Assembly (NCBI RefSeq): GCF_020283565.1
Contig: NC_060065.1
Coordinates: 29,996,409-30,060,408 of the forward strand
Direction of reading: 5' to 3'
Origin: Trifolium pratense
Taxonomy: Eukaryota > Streptophyta > Magnoliopsida > Fabales > Fabaceae
DNA: 64,000 nucleotides
Shown one piece after another: positions 32,533-43,136 of the stretch (position 1 is its first letter; the number at the start of each line of letters is the position of its first letter). Both the position numbers and the translations under genes were made by a program. The notes beneath the pieces were generated by a model. It saw only the letters and a list, made by a program, of their open reading frames with translations, was not told the DNA's origin and did no database searches.

Positions 32533-33658
32533 TTATGGCAAAGTCCTGCAAGTGCTACATGCATATATAGTTATATAGTATATTTGAAAGAAACCATACA
32601 ATTTTGAGACTCTTGGTAATAGTAGATTAAGCCAATTCAGTATAGGCAGTAATATAGTGTGGTATATTTTGTTTGCTTGTTTTTCATTTGATAGTTATAG
32701 TTAGATATTACAATTATGTGCAATTGAAATTGCAACTGAAAATTATAAATGAAACCAGTATTACTAGTTGAATATCTGCATATGAACTTTAAGCAACATA
32801 ATTTGTATACTTATTCTACCCTTGTTGATTATTTTTATAGAAACAATTTTTTATTAAATCATGGTGATAGACTCCACTTAGCCCACTAATCCATGATTCA
32901 GTTAAAGCCAATCATTAATTTCCACAATAATTCATTTCATAACCTATTGACTCTAAGCAAAAGCACCTAACACAAGTTAGTTTTGTTTTAGCTTTATTAT
33001 GCTACATATCTTTGTGGGCACTTCTTAACTGTTTCATATTATATTTTTCATTCTTCAACTCCAAATTTCTTACCAAACTTTTATACATTAAATAGCACAA
33101 AACTTTGGTAACAATATACCATTATCTCTTTTTTCATATCCTTATGTTGATCTTCCTATTATAGACATTTCTGAACCATTACAATCATCTTCTTTAACAA
33201 CTCTCTCTAAAGCTTGCAAAGATTGGGATTTTTTCACATAATTAATCATGAGATATCAAAAGATCTTTGTAGCCAACTTCATTCATTATCTAACTTAATC
33301 TCTAATCTTCCTTCTGATTTTTTGTATTCAACGGGGGCCTAGGGCCAATTAAAAATTTAACTTTTTCAAGTATTAATTTTGTCTTTAATTTTTTTTATGT
33401 TTAATAAATATCTCAAAAGCTTCGGAAAGTGTTCGTAATCTTCTAAAGAACAACGTAATGAGAATATTTTTTCTTAGCATATGAATATCCATTTTAGTTA
33501 TGAATATGTAAGGACTAATCTGACAAACAGAAATAAAATTCAATGACTAAATTAATTATCTAATAACAAATTGCACAACTAAAATAATTATTATAAAATA
33601 TAGTTTTTTTTTTTGGAAAAAGATATAATTTTTTTAACTATATTTATAACTTCAATAT
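32533..33658. other. 3' flank of the DYAD-like gene, AT-rich
   Basis: The 3' UTR and intergenic DNA. I see no gene or clear repeat before the Mutator-like element. Confidence 0.4.
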
Positions 33659-33667
33659 ATTAAAAGC
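33659..33667 (+). repeat. 9-bp target duplication ATTAAAAGC, left
   Basis: Identical to 40970-40978. Confidence 0.9.
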
Positions 33668-33982
33668 GGTGGCTTCTAACACGAGGGAGCTATCAAATCC
33701 CTCACCGGTGAGACACTTAAAAAATACCATTAGATCAAATGGATAATTAAGATCTTTAAAAAAAAAAGGAAAATACCTATAGATATCTACATTCAATTTT
33801 ACCCTCAATATTATTCTTAATTTCGATAACATGTTTCGTATGTTTCTTTTTCATCCATCTGCAGATCCACAACAAAAACAAGTCTTCATCAAATCACAAA
33901 AGCATCTACAATCATAGTCATCTTCCTTAACAAAACCCTAATTTCAATACTCTGGCCCTCTTCTTCATCTTCCACCAATTCC
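33668..33982 (+). repeat. Left terminal inverted repeat of the Pack-MULE
   Basis: It pairs with 40703-40969. It shares GAGGGAGCTATCAAATCCC, TCTACATTCAATTTTACCC and CTCTTCTTCATCTTCCACC. It has a 48-bp block near 33837-33884 that the right arm lacks. Confidence 0.9.
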
Positions 33983-34064
33983 AAAATTGACTCGTCTTTC
34001 TTATTTTACGGTTCGAATTATCTCCATAGATCATTACATTACGCGGCACCGCCAATTCCAAATT
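33967..34064 (+). repeat. 97-bp direct repeat inside the Pack-MULE, copy 1
   Basis: ATCTTCCACCAATTCCAAAA through GGCACCGCCAATTCCAAA recurs at 34588-34685 with about two substitutions. The repeat overlaps the inner edge of the left TIR. Confidence 0.85.
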
Positions 34065-34587
34065 ATGAAATTATTATATTCTCTTTTCTGTGTTAATTCA
34101 AAAATAAACAAAAGTGCTTTGTTTATTTCTTACTTGCACTATTTAGCAGGTTTCTGAGAAAGACACGGAGAAAGACAGACAGAACGAAACAAAAACCTAA
34201 AAAATAGGTTTTTGAATCTTTTGACTTCATCTATGGCTGGGTATGTAACCTTCGTTTACTTACAATATCTTTGATTTGATTATCATGCTCAGTTTTCAGT
34301 TGATTTTCCATTTCAAACATCATAGTACAAGATGAAACTGTTTTGTTACAATATTGAGGTTACCTAGTATCTTGTGAAAATTGATAGCTTTTTTGTGATC
34401 ATGTTAGATTTCTAAGTTGGATTAGTTTGTCTTTGCGATGTTTCATGTTATATGTTTGAATGTTTGTGTTTTTGTGCAAGTTGTTAGTTTAGGTGTTTTC
34501 TGTTTTTATTTTATTTTTTATATTTTGAGCGAAACCCATTTTAGCCCTCACATTTTTCTGACGAGCAATTCAATTCCTGATATTTTC

Positions 34588-34685
34588 ATCTTCCACCAAT
34601 TCCAAAATTGACTCGTCTTTCTTATTTTACGGTTCGAATTGTCTCCATAGATCATTACATTACACGGCACCGCCAATTCCAAACA
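34588..34685 (+). repeat. 97-bp direct repeat inside the Pack-MULE, copy 2
   Basis: Second copy of 33967-34064, probably an internal duplication of the TIR edge. Confidence 0.85.
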
Positions 34686-35062
34686 TCGATATCTCTTACA
34701 GTAGCTTCCATGGTATCACACTAAACCCTAACTATTTTCAATTTCAATCATCAATTAAACTGTTTGAATAACAAAACGACTTCGATTTATGCTTAGTTCT
34801 GCGTTTTTCAAAACTGGTATTTATTCGTAAGGTGGAAAAGTGAATGAAATTCCTGAATAATAGTGTATGGTTCTACTCCTGCTGGCCAGAAAACTTGCTT
34901 GCACATACATGGAGTAAGTTTTCATATCAATTTTGGTTGTTGACTTGTTGTATTTCTTCTAGCCATGAACCACTAAAGAGTTGTTTAATGATATTTTCAT
35001 ATTTTCTTTGGTTTGAGATGGATGATAGTGATGAAGAGGAGTTATTTACAGAGTAGTGTTAC

Positions 35063-35191
35063 CTCATCAACACAGACATTGTATACCTGAATGGAGGAAT
35101 CATCCATGCCAATAGCAATTAAATTGTTGTCCTAAGGATGGAAAGCAAGAAAGGTAGCAGCAGGTGGTGGAGGCATGAAAGTTGTCATCGT
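35063..35191 (-). pseudogene. Captured TOPLESS/TPR WD40 exon with a stop codon
   Basis: On the minus strand a 129-bp exon is bounded by a GCAG acceptor and a GAG|GTAACA donor. It reads TTFMPPPPAATFLAFHP, stop, then DNNLIAIGMDDSSIQVYNV. This is the highly conserved segment linking WD40 repeats of TOPLESS-type corepressors, where the stop position is normally Gln (CAA or CAG to TAG). Only this exon is recognisable, so it is a captured fragment and cannot make corepressor. In plus-strand transcripts of the element it would be antisense to host TOPLESS mRNA. Confidence 0.8.
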
Positions 35192-36035
35192 CTGCACATA
35201 TACAAGGTTACAACATTTTGAATTTTGATTATCAGGAAATTAGGAATAATTGCAAAACATAGTCTTCAATACTGATTAGGCTCATAAAGTGTTGTAGATA
35301 TTTCTGATAGATTCTTATAGGGTGAAACGTGTGTGTATCGATCCAGTTATAATTGATAAGTTCTGTGCACTTGGTTCATGTTCCATGACGAGTGCCGAAC
35401 TCACCAAAATTAATATAACCGAGTTAAAACACAACTTGTAGTATTAGTGACAACCCGAATCGTTTCCCGATTGACCAACTATGAAATCCAACCAAATTTA
35501 GTAATAAAGTGTTGGGTTATTACAAACTTACTACAAACCAACACTGTACTCTTAAAGAATAATTTCCAATTACTCAATAAATTCTTAATTTTATCTTGTA
35601 GTTGAAATCTCAATTTTAACTCTATTATTATTTAGAGTTGGGTTGTTACAGTTTCATAAATCAAACCTCAATAATGTCTACACCCAAGGATTGATTAAGA
35701 AAATTAGCCTTCCATTGAGCTTATAGAACTCATGGAATACAAGATTACAAAAGAAAAATAAGTAAAGGAAAACCTGAAGATGAAATAAAACAAGTTAGAA
35801 AGCTCTCACTCAATTCTACATATTTTGTTGCTCAGCCCTGCTTCCCTATTTATACCACACATAGACCGCCTCTTGTTTGATTTCCAGCAGAATCCATTCC
35901 TTAAACATTAAGTTTCAAGTGCAAGTTGTGAGAAAGTAACATCAATTTGCTTCAGCTTTTGTCTCTTGTTCGTTTCTGCTTCATGTGCTGTTTTCTTTGA
36001 CTTTCAATTGTTGTGTCCTATTTTACTTCTTACAG

Positions 36036-36940
36036 CAACATGCCACTTCAAGTGGGCTTTTCAAAAAGGTAGAGTTTGCCTCATTTGGATAAAAATTGAG
36101 TAAGTAATGACCATTTGATTTGTTTAACGTGACATACTATAATGTTGTTAGATTTATATTCCAATTGACGATTGTGTTGGAAATTGGTTTTTGATGGTTG
36201 CCGCTGTTGACGACCAAGTATTGTATCATCTTGACCCGGGCTTTGAAACAAGAACTACTATACCTAGACAGGGGGTCATTAAGAAAGTGGTAAAGTACTT
36301 GTGAAAGTTTGTATTTGAACTTTTTGTTAATCTATTAATTACCTTATTTGATTTTACCACTTGAATTTTGTAGTGGCAAGTTATCACCGAAATGGTACAA
36401 ACTATGGCGCAAGCAAATTACTATCCACCAGAGTTTCTACGTGAAGTGGACAAAGACAATTGGGATATGGCTGACCCTGTAGGACTTGTTTCTGAAGGAT
36501 TTTGGTAACAAAATATTTAATTTATTTTAATCGATGTATATTCGATTTCCACACACACATATATATATATTCACCTTCCAAACACATGTGAATGTGATAT
36601 TTGTACATTTTGAATAAACAGTCAGCACTCTGCGGTGTGGGTCTTACAGTGGCTAGCAATGGGTTCGTCCTTTACACCAAACATTCATGTCATGGTGGGT
36701 ATCTTTAACTTAAAATGGTAAATTATTTATGTAATATTAAGTCTTTCTATCAACACTAATATTATCAATTAATTGTAACAGCTGAAAGAAGATGTTGTTA
36801 GAATGAAGGCGGCAATGGATTTGTTGTTGGGTGATCATAATGAACACAAAGACATCCTGGTGGAAAAGGCTATAGAAAGGCTTGGCATAATAATATCAAT
36901 AATGCCTAGAAATCCAAAAGTTTCAATTAGTTTTTGCTAG
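36036..36940 (+). CDS. ULP1/Peptidase_C48-like C-terminal domain gene, active-site residues replaced
   Basis: Five exons (36036-36068, 36152-36289, 36374-36504, 36622-36694, 36782-36940) keep GT-AG borders and one frame, giving about 177 aa of the protein's C-terminal part. The first exons were not found; an ATG at 34233 next to a GTATGT donor could be one. The pattern is that of ULP1-type SUMO proteases: IYIPIDDCVGNWFLMV (the catalytic His before Trp is Asn here), YHLDP (Asp region kept), and HSAVWVLQWLAMG (the catalytic Cys of the usual DCG/DSG-V-W block appears to be Ser), then LKEDVVRMKAAMDLLLG. It is probably not an active protease but may still bind its partner. It lies in the middle of the Pack-MULE. 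Confidence 0.7.
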
Positions 36941-37682
36941 GACATTGTAGGCATGTCTACAATGGGTTAATCTGTTTTCCATTTTTCCTATGTTTTTTTG
37001 TTTTTCCATTACTTTGGTTAGTTTTGCTTATTGTTGTTTTACACTGCACTCTTTTCTTTTTTCAACATGGTTTAAACTTTGAGTTTATTTAGTGAAGTTT
37101 TTAACAATGTCATTGTTTCATGCAAAGGTGTTGTTTGATGTTTAGCAATCTTGGATGTATCATTTTACTTTTGTTTATTAGCACTTATGGTGCATAAAAT
37201 CGTTGACCATACTTGCTTTATGATTAAAGAGTTGAGTTACATACAAGTTTTTAATATCAACAATTCTCTGTATATCCGCGATTTTATGAAATCAGCAGTG
37301 AATCCAAGCTTGCACTTAGATGCCTCTTACAGTTGTGAACATGAATCTGTATATTGTTATACTCCCTTGTTTTGGCATTATTTTTTCACAGCATTCGCTC
37401 TTGTACTCATCTCTTCCCCCATAGTTTTTGCTTCTTATACCTTGGTGTAAAATATGTGGAGAACACATTATTCATTTATCTATTTTTGCTGGAAATGTAA
37501 ACAAGAAAATGACAAGTATTATATATATGTATATGAACAAACTAAGTAGTACACTACGTTTTCTATTAACTTCGAACTCAGGCGGCAGCTTCGCTCCACC
37601 TTTGCTTATTCCTTTAGTATATAGAGTACAGTAAAAACAATAGTAGCTTGCTTCTTTATCAACAAATATTTTATTTTAGAAT

Positions 37683-38102
37683 CTATACTTCACTAATTGC
37701 ATTTGGCAATACTAAATTTGTGCTATTCTGGTTCTTGTTAAATCTGCTCTTTATTTTTTCTTTTAAGGATAGCTTCACAGACACTTCTCCCCTTTGGGGG
37801 CGGTTTGCATATAGTATCCACAGAACAAGGCAGAGCAGAATGCCGACTGAAATGAGTCCCAGTCCTACATTAATAATCTTGAGGTAATGCTTTAATGGAG
37901 GACAGTGACTTGAAGTTATTCCAGTGAATGCATCCCTGACAAAATTGCAATTCTGAAGGCTAAGTAAGAGTGGAGCATAATGTTCCAATGCATAGCTTTC
38001 CTTAGCTGCGGCTGCGAATTGCGCGTAAATTTCTGGGGTCACCCTACCAACTGTAGTGCAAATACCCGATTCAGATACCTCACATACATAATTCTTCCAG
38101 AC
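37683..38102 (-). pseudogene. Captured 3' exon of a plant tweety-like membrane protein gene
   Basis: On the minus strand an acceptor (TTTTCAG) at 38103 opens an exon. It reads VWKNYVCEVSESGICTTVGR, then TPEIYAQFAAAAKESY, LQNCNFVRDAFTGITSSHCP and a single membrane segment (IINVGLGLISVGILLCLVLW) before a basic tail and stop. The Cys pattern and last membrane span fit the C-terminal end of the plant At2g12400-type (tweety-like) membrane protein family, by recall rather than search. No upstream exons are seen, so it is a gene fragment carried by the Pack-MULE. Confidence 0.65.
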
Positions 38103-38439
38103 CTGAAAATTTTAAACAAACAGATTTAATGTGATCCTCTGTATATCATTTGCAGACAGAGAGACTGAAACATGATACAAAAATTTAGAACAATCCAAGA
38201 GCAAAACTTAGAGGTTATTCTTCAATCCAATTTCCCTATGTCGATGTTTCTTTATTCAGCTAACTGATTGGCAAATCATCAAAATAGTTAGAAAGTTTCT
38301 ATTATGTTTTTAGCTATACCTTAAGAATTTGACAGAAATGTCTCATAATTAAATCCAATAGAAGAAACCAAAACTAACAACTTGTTGAATTTCTATAAAA
38401 TTCTCTAAATTTTTTCAAAAACCAACTTGGTCATTGTTT

Positions 38440-38783
38440 ATAAATCATCTTTCAACCCTGCATGTACACTTATTGATGAGTAAACCATAGAGTTATTAGG
38501 ATTATTGTGCACATCATCAACAACCATCTTGCAATCCATTTCAAACAACACCTTAGTGTAGCCAAGTGTTGATATCAATTGAAGACTTTTGCTGCAAACA
38601 CCATGCTTCTGCTTCCGCTGCCGAAAACTTGGCGTTGATGCTTGCTGTCATAGCTGCTACAAACTGTCCTTTATCGACCCTTATGCACGCTCCCAGTCCA
38701 GCCTTGTTTTCTGTCGAGGAGAGTGCTGCATCTAAGTTGCACTTGACGAAAGTGGTAAAGACATGATATTTAAACAAAGCCAT
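38440..38783 (-). pseudogene. RNase H-like (RVT_3) fragment, frameshifted
   Basis: The minus strand reads VKCNLDAALSSTENKAGLGA, then CIRVDKGQFVAAMT and SAAEAEAWCLQQ in one frame. It continues in another frame with LGYTKVLFEMDCKMVVDDVH. This is the D-x-A, AEA-E and D motif order of the RNase H-like domain common in plant LINE-derived proteins. A one-base shift near 38590 separates the halves. Confidence 0.7.
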
Positions 38784-39770
38784 AATATATATTATGTATT
38801 AATTGAAGTATTTAAAGATACTCAAGAACACTACTAGCATGCTCAAAACTAGCCTGCATAACTTACCAGAAACCACCATATAACAGCAACAAAGGGATCA
38901 ACAAGAAAATCCAATTCAAAGCAACATTCTTCACTAAAACATACATCAATAAATAATGTCACTAAAATACATTTACCTATGATAAAATGCAAGTGTCTCA
39001 TTTAAACTTGTTTCTCTTCCTCATCTGAATCAAAGCTTTGTTGAAGTAGCCTTTGCACATCTCCATAGTTCTGTTAGCATCTTCTAAAAATCACTTGAAT
39101 CTATTCTTGAACCAGGAAGAGCTGAAAGTATTAGTATGGCATCTCTAACATTTTATCTCCACTATAAGAAATCCAGTTTTTGTATCAAACAAGCTGGTTC
39201 AGATTTGAAATACAAACCAAACAAATATTATAAAAAGGAAATGAAGCCAAAAACTACCTCTGAAACAGTGTTAGAAGTACTGAATTATGCTCCCAAATCT
39301 CCTACTAAATTAACTTCATCATCATTACATTTAATGATTTATAACAAAACAAAAAATAGTCACTTGGATAGTTGGATTTAGGATGATTTTTTTTTTTTGG
39401 AAAAGCAAAAATAGATTAATAAGTGAACTAAGAACAAAAAGCGCTGATACAACCATAATGCAACCACCTACTCTAACAAAATATAAATCATGAAGCTGGA
39501 CCTCTATAACACAAAACAGAACCAGCATAGCAGAAGCACAACAATACACAGACAGCTTCACTAATGAATTCAACAATCGACACCCAGCTAGCTCCTATTG
39601 AAACAAAGCCGCACTAATCCAACACCAACTAGGACATTTGCTTCTGCCAGCAGAGATGCAATTTCAGTCTCAGTTTGATAGTAATCACTAATCAGCGCCC
39701 ATCATCATGGTATCCTAGATAGCAAAATCCATAAGAAGGCGTATACCAAATAGAAGATGAAAAAGATTCA

Positions 39771-39862
39771 ATACCTTGCATTTTTCTACTTTGGTGGGTG
39801 GTAAGAATCTCGGGGAATACCTTGCATTTTTCTACTCTGGTGGGTGGTAAGAATCTCGGGGA
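39771..39862. repeat. Tandem duplication of a ~46-bp unit
   Basis: ATACCTTGCATTTTTCTACT, then GGTGGGTGGTAAGAATCTCG, occurs twice back to back with one substitution, inside the Pack-MULE. Confidence 0.85.
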
Positions 39863-40702
39863 AGTGAAGAAAGGTGTCTTTGAATCATAGAATTGAAATT
39901 TTGGAGGCTGCAAGTAATGACACAAATAATTAGTAAATTTGCTACACTTATCTTTATGAGCAAGAACTTGCTCCAAAGTAAAATCATGTATTCACTTTTT
40001 CTCGGTTGAATCCGGCTGAATACCATTATAGTCAGTGAGCATGACCTTAAGAAATACTGTATGAACCTATATAAAAATAAAGGATTACCTTGATCATTCC
40101 AGAAAAATGAAGGATCATACAAACCACTCACATACTCAATCTGGTTCTGTCTTTCAACTTTCTTCATCCCTTTCTGACTTCCATTCCCAATATTACTTAT
40201 AGCTCTTTGCATCTGCTCTTGAAGCTAATTCTAAACTTTGAAAAGTACAATTGCTACTTGCATCTTGACTACTCAGAAGAACTTGAGAGTCTAGATAAAC
40301 CATAAAACATAGTATAAACTTCATATAGCTACACCCATATTAAGCCTAACCAACCAACACATCATCATCTCATAGCTACACCGCCCATATTCTATGCCTC
40401 ATCATCAACAAATTTCATATCTATGCCCGTACTAACAAACCCATAAGAAGGCGTATACCATCACTGAAAATATTCACACAATCCATTATTATAAACTGAC
40501 AAGGAATTTAAATCATCATATTCATACATGAAGTAAGAAAAATCCAAAATGTAAAAGGCATGACAACAGAAAAATAAATGGGGGAAATGGCTATAAGAAA
40601 AGGGAAAATACCTACCTCCTTCAAGCCTTCGACAATGATAACAATCCTTTAATTTTTGGGTTCAATTTGGGATTTAGGGTTTAACAAGTTTTGGGAATTG
40701 CC

Positions 40703-40969
40703 GAATTGGTGGAAGATGAAGAAGAGGGCCAGAGTGTGAAATTAGGGTTTTGTTAAGGGAGATGGCTATGATTGCAGATGCTTTATCTGATTTGATGAAG
40801 ACATGTTATACGAAATTATGAATAATATTGAGGGTAAAATTGAATGTAGATATCTATAGGTGTTCTCCTTCTTTTTTTAAAAGATCTTAATCATCCATTT
40901 GATCTAATGGTATTTTTTAAGTGTCTCACCGGTGAGGGATTTGATAGCTCCCTCATGTTAGAAGCCACC
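40703..40969 (-). repeat. Right terminal inverted repeat of the Pack-MULE
   Basis: Reverse complement of the left arm with scattered substitutions and without the 48-bp block. Confidence 0.9.
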
Positions 40970-40978
40970 ATTAAAAGC
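40970..40978 (+). repeat. 9-bp target duplication ATTAAAAGC, right
   Basis: Identical to 33659-33667. Confidence 0.9.
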
Positions 40979-41042
40979 TGTTAATGAATTTTTCTTAAAA
41001 TAAATTATTCTAGAGAATTTGAGTTTAATTTTTTTTATTTAC

Positions 41043-41120
41043 AATGAACGGATAATCGAACCCAAAACCTATAGCGTACTACCCAAATCCCTCACCATTA
41101 GACCAAAACCTAGTGGCTTA
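41043..41120 (-). mobile_element. tRNA-derived SINE-like fragment
   Basis: The minus strand has TTTTGGTCTAATGGTGAGG (A-box-like), then GGGTTCGATTATC (B-box-like), spaced as in tRNA-related SINEs. Confidence 0.45.
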
Positions 41121-41154
41121 ATTTGAGTTTAATTGTTTATATAAACAAACCCAC

Positions 41155-41240
41155 TTGAGTTGGTGCATTGATATTGGCTTGGGACATGAGAGTGTGCTTC
41201 TTTTGAGGTCTGATGTTCGATTCTCTCTAGTACCAATTTG
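41155..41240 (+). mobile_element. tRNA-derived SINE-like fragment
   Basis: TTGAGTTGGTGCATTGATATTGG, followed by GATGTTCGATTCTCTC, resembles Pol III A and B boxes. It lies next to another SINE-like piece in the opposite orientation. Confidence 0.4.
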
Positions 41241-41568
41241 AGTAAACTAATTTAGATTTCGATAATTTTACCGGTTGAGCTAAAATTTATAGGATAACCA
41301 AATTTTACTTACTTTACCTTGAAAATTAAAGAAGTGGTACCGGCATACCAAACCAAACCTACCTATACAGTACAAGACACTACTACAGTACAAGACATCA
41401 TGGTTGTATTGAACAATCAGAAACCACATTTTTCACACTCTCTTTCTCTTTTCTTTCAATTTTCAACGTCAATCTAAGCATGCCACTATATTCCATTTAA
41501 CTTTCTCACTTCTCAGAAACTCACTCCATTTCCTCTTTCTCTTTTTATTCCTAACATAACATAACCGA

Positions 41569-41569
<1 letters not shown>

Positions 41570-41599
<30 letters not shown>

Positions 41600-41601
41600 A
41601 A
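41570..41601 (+). repeat. (CT)n microsatellite in the MCTP 5' leader
   Basis: A run of CT units just before the predicted 5' UTR intron donor of the MCTP gene, a common kind of plant leader repeat. Confidence 0.85.
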
Positions 41602-41633
41602 CTCTCAATCCTCAATATCTCAGGTTCGCTCAT

Positions 41634-43086
41634 TTTTCCCCCTTTTCTGTGAATATGTTTTTTGTTGTTGGATTTTATGGGTTTTGATTTTTATTTTTTT
41701 TTAATTTTTTTTTTAATTTGGGTGTTTTGAGAACTAATTCTTATCCTTAAAAAAACATTTTTTTTTGTTGTCTAAATCTGCTTTTGGAATTGGATTTTAT
41801 ATGTATGTGTGTTTTCCCCCTTTTTCCGGAAACATTTGATAGAAATAAAAAATTTGGCTGAAATTTTCTTCATAAAAGTTGCTTCTCTTCTCTGGGTCAA
41901 AACAAAGTTTTTATTTTTATTTATTTATTTATTTTATTTTTATTTCCAGTCAATTTTGAATAATATTGGGTAATTAATTATCATTTTTTTTTAAAAAAAA
42001 ATATTAGAGAGGAATATGAATATGAATAAAGAATCTTTTGTGTGTGTGTGTGTGTGTGTGGGAGATTTTTCTTTTTAGTGTCTGAAGATTCTTATCACAT
42101 GACCTTATGTACTTTATAACAAGGTTGAAACTTTTTGAACCTTGTTCTTTGTTACTTGATCTTTAAGAATTACTTCCTTTCTATTGATAAAATGTCTTTA
42201 TTTTTACTGTAGATGCATGAATTATGGTTATGGTAGTATAGCTTATGAGTTGTGACAAAAACCAACTCAACAGTAATTTAGATGTCTTATTGCTTTCCTT
42301 CAAATATGCACATAGGAACACATGAATTTTATTATTTTGTGCATTTAGCTAACTTTTGTTTTGTATTTACCTTCATGATCCATTTTGACCTTTGTAGCAC
42401 AACACCTACACTTGTAATGGAAGACATCTTCGGTTTCTGACATGTGTCGGTGTCTGATATGAATTGGTGTTCGACACTGACACGACACTAATACATGTGA
42501 TTACATTCAATTAGTTTATTTTCTTAAATTGTTACCAGTATCGATGTGTTAGTGACGTGTCGGTGTCTGTGCTTCATAGATTTTGACTATTGGAAAAAAA
42601 TGATACTTAGAACATTACCTAAGTAATGTTTATTTGCCGGAGAACTTACAAGAATTTTAACTTGATATTTGTGTGTGGTAATGTTATAGTTAATACTTAA
42701 TATGCCTCCATATGATGTGTTTGTCGCCTTTTCTATGTTAAAGGGGATTTGTCTGCCAACAAGATTTTGAAGTTTAGATATGTCACAGAATGATTATATT
42801 ATACTATTTCTTAATGTTTTTCTGAATATTATTTAAAAACGTAACAAATTGCTGATTAAGAGATATGCTTTTTTTGTCAAAAAAAAAAGAGATATGCTTT
42901 TTATCTACAAATTATTTAAGCATTTCGTGCGACCGAAAATATTTACTTGCTACAATAATGTTGCTCTATTTTCAGTTTTTGGTATTTATATTATATTATG
43001 CTTCCAGTTGTTTTAACTTAAATACATCTTGGAAATTTGTATCTGAGACTAGCGTTCACGAATCCTATGTATTTCTTTCTTTTCAG
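41634..43086 (+). other. Predicted 5' UTR intron of the MCTP gene
   Basis: The donor ATCTCAG|GTTCGC at 41634 follows a CT-rich leader, and the acceptor TTCTTTTCAG ends at 43086, 50 bases before the ATG. It is AT-rich, with a (GT)n run near 42042-42060 and a short CGGTGTC repeat at about 42440-42579. Intron status is inferred from the splice signals. Confidence 0.55.
42440..42579. repeat. Short element with GTGTCGGTGTC arms
   Basis: GTGTCGGTGTCTGATATG and GTGTCGGTGTCTGTGCTTCATAG lie 100 bp apart with ACACTGACACGACAC between them. Related in style to 62924-63502. Confidence 0.4.
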
Positions 43087-43136
43087 GTATAATAACGTAT
43101 CTCTATCTAAGTTTTCGTGGAAGCTGATTATTGACA

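Larger units (their letters stand above)
33668..40969. mobile_element. Pack-MULE (Mutator-like element) with long TIRs and captured gene parts
   Basis: A 7302-bp element. Both ends begin GGTGGCTTCTAACA and read on as inverted repeats for 267-315 bp. The 9-bp flanks ATTAAAAGC at 33659-33667 and 40970-40978 match perfectly, the target duplication length of Mutator elements. No mudrA transposase is seen, so it is non-autonomous. Inside are a ULP1-like gene (36036-36940) and pieces recognisable as a TOPLESS WD40 exon, the 3' exon of a plant membrane-protein gene, and an RNase H-like domain, the last three on the minus strand. ULP-carrying MULEs are known in plants (KAONASHI type). Membership of that group is inference. 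Confidence 0.9.

Noticed and set aside
39832..40212. 126-codon minus-strand ORF in the Pack-MULE
   Set aside because: It spans a tandem duplication and AT-rich DNA. I recognise no domain and no splice-consistent context, although a further captured fragment cannot be excluded.
43131..43136. Start of the MCTP protein at 43131
   Set aside because: The triplet at 43131 is TTG. The first ATG in frame is 43137, which begins MSNLKLGVEV.
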